Assembly: GCA_002390845.1 (NCBI GenBank) | Contig: DGQT01000108.1 | Span: forward strand, 1-23,554 | Source of the DNA: Chitinophagaceae bacterium UBA4407 | GTDB taxonomy: Bacteria; Bacteroidota; Bacteroidia; Chitinophagales; Chitinophagaceae | Direction: 5' to 3' | Length of the DNA stretch: 23,554 nt | In this document: one piece after another, positions 6,832 through 13,520 of the stretch | Layout: each line of letters begins with the position of its first letter | How positions within the stretch are numbered: the first letter of the stretch is position 1 | The notes under the pieces: generated by a model | What the model saw: the letters and a program-made list of their open reading frames with translations, nothing else | Database searches by the model: none | What the model was told of the DNA's origin: nothing | Position numbers and translations under genes: made by a program

Positions 6832-8361
6832 TTACTTATTATTCGCATTGATACCATTAATCAAAGCATCTGAATAAATAATCGCCTCCCCAACATTGAA
6901 TGCTTCATCCGGCGAGCTGTTCAATATTTTTAATTGTACTGTATGTTTACCCTTGGGCAAATCATATTTCCAGCATAACTCGTAACGCCTTGTTGTATAA
7001 CTGGCGGGCAATTGCGGCGATTCAACCAGCTTGCCATCTATATAGAGTTCGGTATTATAAACAAATGTTGAAGCGCTGCTCCATTTAGCTGTTTCTCCTT
7101 TTAATACAAAGCCTGTTCCCTCAAATTCAAACTGTACTGCATCTTTATTATCAGACCATTTAACCGGAATTTTTGCAACCGGATAAACACCTTCAAAACT
7201 CTTTTCAAATCTTACTGCAACAGGCTGCTGCATTTTTACCGTAATGTTATCGCCATTAATTTTACCGCCGTTTCTTTCTATATTTTGTAATGTATGCTTA
7301 AAGCCTGTGGTGTATACATCGTCCAGGCTCATAGTGGTGTACTTAAAGTCAATGTTTTCAGCTTCCTTCAAACCCATTTTCCAGTAGGCAGGAATTTTAT
7401 CATAACCCAGTACAGTACCTAAAATACCCCCAACTGTTGAAGGATTGCAATCTGCATCCTGACCGCAACGTGTGGTAATTTCAAGCGACTTTGTAAAATC
7501 TGCACCGCCATATAATAAACCAATTGTTACATATGCAGCGTTTACTTTTGCATCAATATTAAACGGTGCATAAACACCTTCGGGACAACCAATATCGTTG
7601 GCCCATTTCTGCTGAACTTCAAACCATGTTTTCTTCCAGTTGTCAGGATATTTTTTATGCCATTCAATAACATCGTGGATGCATTGGTAAAACTCACTTT
7701 GTGCAGGAACCGTTTTTAAACCTTCATTTACAATATAATTGATATCACCGGAAGTAAATGCCAGTGAATACATTGCGCCCACATAAATGCCGCCATACCA
7801 GCCATCACCATAATTCATAATATGCCCGATCTTATCACTGATTGCCGAAGCTGTATTGGGCATGCCAGGGCTCATGAGGCCTGCAAAATCACTCTCAATC
7901 TGGTAATCGATGCAATCTGCATGAGGATTGTTTTTCCACGCACCACTTGCCGGCGCTTTTATACCATGAAGAATATTGTAACGCCCGGCCTGGTTGGCAT
8001 GCCATAACATGTAGCCTGCATTTGCAAAGGCATTTGCAAAAGAATCAACGGGCGCATCAAGGCCATATTTTTCAAACACATCTACAAAAGTTAAGTCCAT
8101 ATAAAGATCATCGTACAACCCCGGATTATACAACATGGTATTTTTTAAATAACCATCATACCAAAGCAAGGGCTGATAATCGCCTATAAATGTTCCCTGG
8201 AAACGAAACTCGTAAGGCCCGCCAAATGTTACACCAATGGTTTGCCCGGCCCAGCCACCCATGATCTTATTTTTCAACGTAGCTTTTGTAAAGCTCACTG
8301 TTTGCGCCTGCATGTTTATAATTACAAACAATGCAATAACTGTACTGATTAATTTTTTCAT
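6832..8361 (-). CDS. Exported ADP-ribosylglycohydrolase-fold protein with C-terminal beta-sandwich
   Basis: 509 residues. A signal peptide (MKKLISTVIALFVIINMQAQ) directs it out of the cytoplasm, which is unusual for the DraG/ARH fold that normally removes ADP-ribose from proteins inside the cell. Family marks are KIMGGWAGQTIGVTFGGP (32-49), a DDLYMDLTF segment at 84-92 in the place of the TDDT metal motif, GDGWYGG, and GQDADCNPSTVGGILG near 300-315 supplying D302 and D304. The serine/threonine that usually follows the second aspartate is cysteine. The last 120 or so residues are rich in beta strands (FEFEGTGFVLKGE, RYELCWKYDLPKGKHTVQLKI) and look like a carbohydrate-binding-type sandwich. I infer an extracytoplasmic hydrolase, perhaps acting on a sugar or nucleoside; its substrate cannot be read. 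Confidence 0.85.
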   Translation of the reverse strand: MKKLISTVIALFVIINMQAQTVSFTKATLKNKIMGGWAGQTIGVTFGGPYEFRFQGTFIGDYQPLLWYDGYLKNTMLYNPGLYDDLYMDLTFVDVFEKYGLDAPVDSFANAFANAGYMLWHANQAGRYNILHGIKAPASGAWKNNPHADCIDYQIESDFAGLMSPGMPNTASAISDKIGHIMNYGDGWYGGIYVGAMYSLAFTSGDINYIVNEGLKTVPAQSEFYQCIHDVIEWHKKYPDNWKKTWFEVQQKWANDIGCPEGVYAPFNIDAKVNAAYVTIGLLYGGADFTKSLEITTRCGQDADCNPSTVGGILGTVLGYDKIPAYWKMGLKEAENIDFKYTTMSLDDVYTTGFKHTLQNIERNGGKINGDNITVKMQQPVAVRFEKSFEGVYPVAKIPVKWSDNKDAVQFEFEGTGFVLKGETAKWSSASTFVYNTELYIDGKLVESPQLPASYTTRRYELCWKYDLPKGKHTVQLKILNSSPDEAFNVGEAIIYSDALINGINANNK

Positions 8362-8369
8362 GATAAATT

Positions 8370-8460
8370 TTTATGTACTTAGCTTTTGTAGTACTATTAA
8401 GCTTTCGTTGTGTCACTCACTTGTACGTTCGTAACATTATTGGGCAATTAACAACCGTTA
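8370..8460 (-). repeat. Dispersed intergenic repeat, copy E6 (type B), forming a gene leader
   Basis: The plus strand shows GTTGTGTCACTCACTTGTAC at 8407-8426. The gene-proximal end TTATGTACTTAGCTTTTG lies 9 bases from the ATG at 8361. Read towards the gene, the leader from core to ATG (46 bases) parallels the trpB leader (46 bases), including an ATAGTA and an AAAAG block at the same offsets. Confidence 0.8.
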
Positions 8461-8544
8461 AAATTATTATGCTAACTTAAGAAAACTCCACGCACATTTT
8501 CTGTTTTCTTAAATTTAATTATTGCTATTAATACCGGCTATATA

Positions 8545-8642
8545 TAGAAAGCGTTGTTGCACAATGTACAATAAAGAACAGAACCATCACGAGTGCGACG
8601 CAACCTGGTTTCATAGTAGCAGCACAGTCTGGTTCATAGTAA
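8545..8642 (+). repeat. Dispersed intergenic repeat, copy E7 (type A), upstream of nnr
   Basis: Core GAGTGCGACGCAAC at 8591-8604. The gene-proximal arm TTTCATAGTAGCAGCACAG runs to CTGGTTCATAGTAA, close to copies E4 and E5. The end is 85 bases from the nnr ATG, further away than at trpB or GH5. Confidence 0.78.
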
Positions 8643-8727
8643 TTTTTTTTAGACTTAAATACTGCGCTCATTAATTACTGCTTCTAATAATTTTATTTGC
8701 TATTGTATTACTGTAATTTTATGAACT

Positions 8728-10224
8728 ATGAAACTGTTATCGCCACAGCAGATACACGAATGGGACGCTTACACAATTGCCAATGAGCCCATTGCTTCTA
8801 TTGGCCTGATGGAACGCGCTGCACGTAAATGTACCGACTTTATTATTGAAGAGAACTTTATTAAAACTACAATAAAAATTTTCTGTGGCAAGGGAAACAA
8901 TGGCGGAGATGGCCTGGCAATAGCTTGCCAACTTATTGAAGCAGGTTACACCCCGCTTGTGTACATACTTGAATTTGGCGCAAAAGGTACAGATGATTTT
9001 CAGGCCAACCTGCACCGGTTACACCAGCTTACAACAAGCATTCATTTTATACAGGCAAAAGAATTTTTTCCGGGAATTAATGAGCAGGATCTTATAATAG
9101 ATGCGTTATATGGCAGTGGCCTTAACCGGCCATTAAAAGAATTGAGTGAACAACTCGTAAATCATATCAATCAGTCAGCAGCATGGGTAATTTCGATCGA
9201 TGTGCCCAGCGGTATGTTTATTGACAAAACATCAAAAGGCAACAGTATTATTAAAGCAAGTTATACGCTTACTTTTCAATCCTTAAAACTATGCTTTCTG
9301 GTTGCAGAGAATGCGGATTTTTTTGGGGTAGTTAAAGTATTAGATATTGGGCTGCATCCATCTTTTCTGCAAAACATTAATACTGATTTGGAACTGGTAA
9401 CGCAAGAACAGGTAAGTAGTTGTATTAAGCCAAGAAAACCATTTTCGCATAAAGGTACTTACGGACATGCGTTACTGATAGCCGGTAATAAGGGCAAAAT
9501 GGGTGCAGCCATACTTGCTGCACGTGCATGCCTGCGTAGCGGAACCGGTTTGCTGACAATGAACATCCCTGATGATGGGTTAAACATTTTACAAACAGCT
9601 GTTCCCGAAGCAATGTGTGCCATAAGAGGTGATGCAATTGACTATTCAAAATTCTCAGCAATTGGTATTGGGCCGGGGTTGGGCACAACAGAAGAATCAA
9701 AAAAATTATTGGAAAATCTACTTGAAAATTACAGCGAACCAATGGTTCTTGATGCCGATGCTTTGAACATATTGTCAGCCAATAGAGAAATGCTAAACAT
9801 CGTTTCAGCGGGCTCTGTATTTACGCCGCACCCAAAAGAGTTTGAAAGGTTAACCGGTGCAGCAGAAGATAATTTTAACAGGATAGCACTTGCATTGCAG
9901 CTTTCTCTTACTCATCCTTTTGTAATCGTTTTAAAAGGCCATTATACGCTGATTGCATATCAAGGCAAAGGATATTTTAATACAACCGGTAACCCTGGCA
10001 TGGCAAAGGGTGGGAGTGGGGACGTGCTTACCGGCATACTCACAGCATTGCTTTCACAGGGATACAGCCCTTTGCAGGCGGCACTTTCAGGCGTTTACCT
10101 GCATGGACTTGCAGCAGATCATGCCTTAATAAATCAGTCCATGGAAACGATGATCGCCACTGATATTATAGAAAGTCTTGGTGCTGCATTTTATGACTTG
10201 TTAAAAGAACCTTCAAACCCTTAG
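8728..10224 (+). CDS. nnr: Bifunctional NAD(P)HX epimerase / ADP-dependent dehydratase
   Basis: A metabolite-repair enzyme that restores NADH and NADPH from hydrated forms. The N-terminal YjeF_N/NnrE domain (1 to about 210) epimerises R- to S-NAD(P)HX and carries FCGKGNNGGDGLAIA (52-66) and ISIDVPSGM. The C-terminal carbohydrate-kinase-like NnrD domain (about 225-498) dehydrates S-NAD(P)HX with ADP and shows GHALLIAGNKGKMGAAILA, TPHPKEFERL and AKGGSGDVLTG (426-436). The 498-residue length is typical for the fusion. It stands alone behind repeat E7 and its last 12 bases overlap the convergent DUF4256 gene. Confidence 0.95.
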   Translation: MKLLSPQQIHEWDAYTIANEPIASIGLMERAARKCTDFIIEENFIKTTIKIFCGKGNNGGDGLAIACQLIEAGYTPLVYILEFGAKGTDDFQANLHRLHQLTTSIHFIQAKEFFPGINEQDLIIDALYGSGLNRPLKELSEQLVNHINQSAAWVISIDVPSGMFIDKTSKGNSIIKASYTLTFQSLKLCFLVAENADFFGVVKVLDIGLHPSFLQNINTDLELVTQEQVSSCIKPRKPFSHKGTYGHALLIAGNKGKMGAAILAARACLRSGTGLLTMNIPDDGLNILQTAVPEAMCAIRGDAIDYSKFSAIGIGPGLGTTEESKKLLENLLENYSEPMVLDADALNILSANREMLNIVSAGSVFTPHPKEFERLTGAAEDNFNRIALALQLSLTHPFVIVLKGHYTLIAYQGKGYFNTTGNPGMAKGGSGDVLTGILTALLSQGYSPLQAALSGVYLHGLAADHALINQSMETMIATDIIESLGAAFYDLLKEPSNP

Positions 10225-10794
10225 CGATCCACGGAACCCTCTCGCCGCATAGTAAGATTCTGCACCATTGTGATAAACGAAAACAGTATTGTACCGACGA
10301 TCGCAAAAGATGGCGCCCCCCAGTTTTCTGATATCAGCAGGTGTGTTTACCCAACTCGATGTTTTTGTATCGAATTCCCCAAGTTGCTGCAACGCTCTGT
10401 ATTGTTCTTCTGTTAAAAGCTCGATACCCATGGCAGTTGCCATGTCAATTACACTATCTGCCGGTTTAAATTCTTTCCTTGCATTTAGCGCTTCACGGTC
10501 ATAACACAAACTTCTTCGACCTTTAGGACTTTCCGCTGAGCAATCGTAAAAAATATATTCACCCGTTTTTTTATCAAAGCCAATAACATCCGGTTCACCA
10601 CCCGTTGCTTCCATTTCATTAAGCGACCACATTTTTTCAGTATTGGCTTCCAGCTTAGCTTGTATGGTGTCCCATTCAAGACCTTTATGACGCTTCATAT
10701 TTTTCTCAAAACGTGTTTGTAATGTTTTGAGTAAATGATCACATTGTTCTGGTGATAATTTTTTTATATGGTTGTCATTATTATTCTTCGCCAT
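10213..10794 (-). CDS. DUF4256 family protein
   Basis: 193 residues, soluble, no signal peptide. It matches what I know of DUF4256: LLKTLQTRFEKNMKRH near the start, MEATGGEPDVIGFD, YIFYDCSAESPKGRRSLCYD, and a conserved C-terminal half with ALQQLGEFDTKTSSWV and AIFCDRRYNTVFVYHNGAESYYAARGFRG. The family has no known function. The strong conservation of CYD, CDRR and HNGA blocks suggests an enzyme, but this is inference. It is last of a minus-strand trio with SMI1/KNR4 (15-bp gap) and YdeI-like genes. Confidence 0.85.
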   Translation of the reverse strand: MAKNNNDNHIKKLSPEQCDHLLKTLQTRFEKNMKRHKGLEWDTIQAKLEANTEKMWSLNEMEATGGEPDVIGFDKKTGEYIFYDCSAESPKGRRSLCYDREALNARKEFKPADSVIDMATAMGIELLTEEQYRALQQLGEFDTKTSSWVNTPADIRKLGGAIFCDRRYNTVFVYHNGAESYYAARGFRGSLRV

Positions 10795-10809
10795 GACATT
10801 TTATTTTAA

Positions 10810-11244
10810 TTATGATTTTTTACTCCAGAAATCATTCATGTAAAGTCGCTTTATAAATTCTTCAAATTCGTTACCTAATGGTATAAAATCTTCTTCATCA
10901 GCAATACAAGGCATAATTCCATAAGTTGATTTTTCTTTTCTTTTGTTAATGACATACATTTCACCTCCTCCATTTCCTCCAATATGAATTGCCCAAGGAA
11001 AAAACTCCTTGCAATAACCTTCCGTATTTTGAACTATTTCTTCCAACCAATTAAACTGGCAGTAGCTTTCTCCTACAAATCCTTCAAAGCCGTTGGTGAT
11101 TTTTAAAAATTCAATATAGTCGACTGGAAATTTAAAGCAGAGTTCTTCTTCCACACTTTTAAATTTATCTATATCGACTGGAAAATTAAAGTGATTTTCA
11201 TAGTCACCTTGTTTTTGAAAATATTTTTGAATAAGTTTTTCCAT
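10810..11244 (-). CDS. SMI1/KNR4 (SUKH) family protein
   Basis: 144 residues. The SUKH-fold signature is clear: EEELCFKFPVDYIEFLKITNGFEGF in the first half, FNWLEEI, then IHIGGNGGGEMYVINKR and a closing FIPLGNEFEEFIKRL helix. In bacteria many such proteins are immunity proteins against contact-dependent or secreted nuclease and deaminase toxins; others are housekeeping. No toxin, Rhs or polymorphic-toxin gene lies next to it, so an orphan immunity or regulatory role is only inferred. Confidence 0.85.
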   Translation of the reverse strand: MEKLIQKYFQKQGDYENHFNFPVDIDKFKSVEEELCFKFPVDYIEFLKITNGFEGFVGESYCQFNWLEEIVQNTEGYCKEFFPWAIHIGGNGGGEMYVINKRKEKSTYGIMPCIADEEDFIPLGNEFEEFIKRLYMNDFWSKKS

Positions 11245-11288
11245 TCTTAGTAAGTCTAAAAATCTAAATCAACTCGAAGTTTTAATCA

Positions 11289-11867
11289 CTAATCATTTAA
11301 TCCCTTGCCATTTAGAATTTGCTGCGTATATTTTTCAATCCTTTCCTCACGTGTTTTGGATTGTTTGGCCTGGGAAAAATAAAAAATGTATTGTCTTTGC
11401 CGGCCCGGTGTTAATGCATTAAATGCTTTTTTCAATGCAGGTATTTTTTCTAATTTATTTTGAAATTCTTCAGGAATGTTGAAGTCTGAAGTCTCTTTTA
11501 ATTTCACTTTCAATCCGGCTTTTTCTACTTCAACCGCTTCATAAATATATGCTTTCAGAATTTTTTCTGTCTTAACGATTTCCTTTACATCGGTAAACCT
11601 GACCTGGCGTGCCGACTGTACATTTTCTGTTTGTTGTATCAGCATTCCGCTGGTATCATTTAATAAGGCACCTTTAAAAAATAAGTATGCACAGTATTCT
11701 TTAAACACATGTATTAAAACGATGTTGCTTTCATTGTATGTATAACAAGGGCAGCCCCATTTTAATACTTCGTTTAGTCCGCAATCGAGCGCAATGATTC
11801 TTAATTGCTCAATTTCTTTTTTCCATTTTTCGTTTTTCTCAAAATAGAAATCAACCTCAGGATTCAT
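11289..11867 (-). CDS. YdeI/OmpD-associated family protein with DUF1801 domain
   Basis: 192 residues. The N-terminal part is a DUF1801 (YdhG-like) domain: KEIEQLRIIALDCGLNEVLKWGCPCYTY, then IVLIHVFKEYCAYLFFKGALL and a VRFTDVKEI segment. The C-terminal 70 residues match the OmdA/YdeI tail: IPEEFQNKLEKIPALKKAFNALTPGRQRQYIFYFSQAK with KTREERIEKYTQQI. The family is widespread and poorly understood; some members are linked to resistance to cationic peptides. It is the first gene of the minus-strand trio, and repeat E8 begins about 20 bases upstream of its ATG. Confidence 0.88.
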   Translation of the reverse strand: MNPEVDFYFEKNEKWKKEIEQLRIIALDCGLNEVLKWGCPCYTYNESNIVLIHVFKEYCAYLFFKGALLNDTSGMLIQQTENVQSARQVRFTDVKEIVKTEKILKAYIYEAVEVEKAGLKVKLKETSDFNIPEEFQNKLEKIPALKKAFNALTPGRQRQYIFYFSQAKQSKTREERIEKYTQQILNGKGLND

Positions 11868-11885
11868 ACGTAATAACTTTTAGTA

Positions 11886-11970
11886 GTAATCGTTGGATGA
11901 AATGAAAACAGAACGTACAAGTGAGTGACACAATTGTTGATGCCATGAAAAACAAAAGCCTGAAACATAA
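11886..11970 (+). repeat. Dispersed intergenic repeat, copy E8 (type B)
   Basis: Exact GTACAAGTGAGTGACACAA at 11915-11933. The gene-proximal arm TGATGCCATGAAAAACAAAA then GCCTGAAACATAA ends 17 bases from the DoxX stop. The distal arm begins beside the YdeI-like start codon. It pairs inward with disrupted copy E13 across the DoxX-SRPBCC-arsR unit. Confidence 0.82.
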
Positions 11971-11987
11971 GTAATTTATTCCGGTTG

Positions 11988-12368
11988 TCAAATGATCTTT
12001 CTATCTGCAGGCCTGAAATACCACGATAGCGCCGTAAGCAGCAGCAACAGCAAGGCAGGAAGCATTTCTGTTGCAGCATCACCTGATGCAATATGCGAAA
12101 AAATTGCTCCCGACATAACAAAGAAAAAACCTGCATAAGCCCATTCTTTCAGCAAAGGAAATTTAGGAATCAGCACTGCTACTACGCCCAAAATTTTCCA
12201 GATACCCAGCAATGTTAGCAAATAAACAGGATAGCCTAAATGTGTAATACTATCAACGCCGCCTTGACCTTCTTTTGTTTTGAATAACTGCACTGCGGCG
12301 GTTGATACCATACCTAGCCCAAGCCAGATGGTGGCAATCCAATAAATGATTTTATTTCTCTTTGACAT
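11988..12368 (-). CDS. DoxX-like integral membrane protein
   Basis: 126 residues with four predicted membrane spans: IIYWIATIWLGLGMVSTAAV (8-27), VYLLTLLGIWKILGVVAVLI, WAYAGFFFVMSGAIFSHIA and MLPALLLLLLTALSWYF. The pattern of W-LG-GM in helix 1 and KILG-VA in helix 2 fits DoxX-like proteins of arsR-SRPBCC operons, whose function is not settled. It is third in the operon, 6 bases after the SRPBCC stop. Confidence 0.85.
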   Translation of the reverse strand: MSKRNKIIYWIATIWLGLGMVSTAAVQLFKTKEGQGGVDSITHLGYPVYLLTLLGIWKILGVVAVLIPKFPLLKEWAYAGFFFVMSGAIFSHIASGDAATEMLPALLLLLLTALSWYFRPADRKII

Positions 12369-12374
12369 AGTGTA

Positions 12375-12839
12375 TTATTTTAATTTGCGTAGAATATCCT
12401 GGATGCGGTTATGTGCCATATTGATGCCCTGAGCAAATGGTAACTTCAACATTTGATCTCTCATTGCAACTGATTTATACACTACATGCATCGTGAGTTT
12501 GCTGGTGTCTTCAGTCAATTGTTCAAACTCCAGGAACTCAAGCTGCACTGCAAATGGTGTATGCTCCATTTCAAATGTGCGGGTGATCTTTTGGTTCGGA
12601 CTGAACTCATGAATGGTACCATTAAACCCATGTTTGTTTCCCTTAGGATCAGTTGTTTCAAACTGGTAACTGCCATGCTTTTTATTCTCCAGTTTCAGCA
12701 CTTTCGTTCCCATCCATTGTTCTATAAGTTCAGGCTCTTCATACGCTTTAAACAATAATTCCAATGGCAAATCAAATTCCCTTGTTATGGTTAATTCCTG
12801 TTTGCCGTCTTCGGCATGGATCTTTGTTTTTTGTTCCAT
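12375..12839 (-). CDS. SRPBCC / AHSA1-type ligand-binding protein
   Basis: 154 residues with the START-like helix-grip fold. LTITREFDLPLELLFKAYEEPELIEQWMG is the typical AHSA1 opening, HGFNGTIHEFSPNQKITRTFEME is the central sheet, and MRDQMLKLPFAQGINMAHNRIQDIL the long C-terminal helix. These proteins bind small hydrophobic ligands or act as Hsp90-activator-like domains; the ligand here is unknown. It lies between arsR (6-base gap) and the DoxX gene (6-base gap), a combination commonly seen in bacteria and likely controlled by that ArsR. Confidence 0.9.
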   Translation of the reverse strand: MEQKTKIHAEDGKQELTITREFDLPLELLFKAYEEPELIEQWMGTKVLKLENKKHGSYQFETTDPKGNKHGFNGTIHEFSPNQKITRTFEMEHTPFAVQLEFLEFEQLTEDTSKLTMHVVYKSVAMRDQMLKLPFAQGINMAHNRIQDILRKLK

Positions 12840-12845
12840 GTTATG

Positions 12846-13169
12846 CTATTTTTTTGATTTGTATTTTTTCATTACGCTTTCCAGTTTATTAAAACGGCCA
12901 TCCCACATTTGGCGGAATGGTTCAATAAAGTCGGCCACCTCTTTCATTTTTTTTGCGTTGATGTGGTAAGAGACTTCTCTGCCACTTTGTTCCTGCTTCA
13001 GCAATTCGCATTCGGTAAGTATTTGAAGGTGTTTTGAAACGGTGGGTCTTGCAGTATCAAAGTTTGCGGCTATGGCACCTGCTGTCATAGATTGTGTGGC
13101 AACCAGCAGCAATATCGCCCTTCTTGTCGGGTCTGCTATGGCCTGGAAAACATCTCTTCTTAAGTTCAT
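12846..13169 (-). CDS. ArsR-family transcriptional repressor
   Basis: 107 residues, winged helix. VFQAIADPTRRAILLLVA is the classic opening, the recognition helix lies in FDTARPTVSKHLQILTECELL, and the wing in EQSGREVSYHINAKKM. The metal-binding ELCVCD motif of arsenic and zinc sensors is absent and there is one cysteine only, so it probably senses something other than metal through the co-encoded SRPBCC protein, or is a simple autorepressor. It is first in its operon and its ATG lies just downstream of two dyads at 13173-13215 that are probably its own operators. Confidence 0.92.
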   Translation of the reverse strand: MNLRRDVFQAIADPTRRAILLLVATQSMTAGAIAANFDTARPTVSKHLQILTECELLKQEQSGREVSYHINAKKMKEVADFIEPFRQMWDGRFNKLESVMKKYKSKK

Positions 13170-13172
13170 TGC

Positions 13173-13215
13173 GTAGCTATTTGACTACAAATATAAAGCG
13201 TAGTTATTTAACTAC
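13173..13215 (-). promoter_or_regulatory. Twin operator and promoter of the arsR operon
   Basis: Two copies of one 16-base dyad lie 27 bases apart: GTAGTTATTTAACTAC (13200-13215, perfect 6-bp arms) and GTAGCTATTTGACTAC (13173-13188, outer 4-bp arms intact). Between them, read on the minus strand, is TATATTTG (13188-13195), a perfect match to the Bacteroidota -7 box TANNTTTG. A repressor bound here would cover the promoter. The lower site is 4 bases from the arsR ATG. Confidence 0.75.
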
Positions 13216-13520
13216 ATAATTTTTTATGGGTAATAATACAGGTTTCAAAAAATAAAAGCCACCACAAGAATTGCGGGGTTTTTTATAAATATTTTGTACC
13301 GGGCATAGGAATAAGCATGAAGCATTCTTGCCACGCTCGGTTCAAAGTTCTATTTTCATGGCATCATTGCCAGCCTGCAGCCCTGAGCGGCGGAGTACCT
13401 GTACGTTCGATTATATATAGATCTTTTATGTAAGGGAATGTTGACAGTGACAATACCATGAAATAAACTAACCCGCTGCAATAATTATTGGGCTTATAAA
13501 TAAATTTTTAAAAACGAATC
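13216..13520. other. Intergenic region upstream of arsR and downstream of the PQQ gene
   Basis: A non-coding gap of about 305 bases. Besides the operator at its left edge, it contains disrupted repeat E13 at 13297-13420. The rest (13216-13296 and 13421-13520) is AT-rich with no recognisable gene or strong terminator. Confidence 0.5.
13297..13420 (-). repeat. Dispersed repeat copy E13, with the core replaced and the arm duplicated
   Basis: Both arms of the family are present on the minus strand. GAATAAGCATGAAGCATT at 13309-13326 is identical to 18745-18762 in copy E11, and a second arm TTCATGGCATCATTG follows. The distal arm resumes at TGTACGTTCGATTATATA. In place of the type A or B core there is about 35 bases of GC-rich sequence beginning GCCAGCCTGCAGCCCTGAG. 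This may be a third core type or the scar of another insertion. Confidence 0.6.

Larger units (their letters stand above)
8362..8727. other. 366-bp divergent intergenic region
   Basis: It separates the minus-strand ADP-ribosylglycohydrolase-fold gene from nnr. It holds repeats E6 and E7 back to back with, between them, a 9-bp perfect inverted repeat TTAAGAAAA (8477-8485) and TTTTCTTAA (8504-8512) with an 18-base loop. Both promoters must lie here. I see no good TANNTTTG box; TTTATTTG at 8692-8699, upstream of nnr, has one mismatch. Confidence 0.6.

Noticed and set aside
10810..11244. SMI1/KNR4 gene as part of a polymorphic toxin-immunity locus
   Set aside because: No toxin, Rhs, LXG or secretion-related gene is adjacent; neighbours are DUF4256 and YdeI-like genes.
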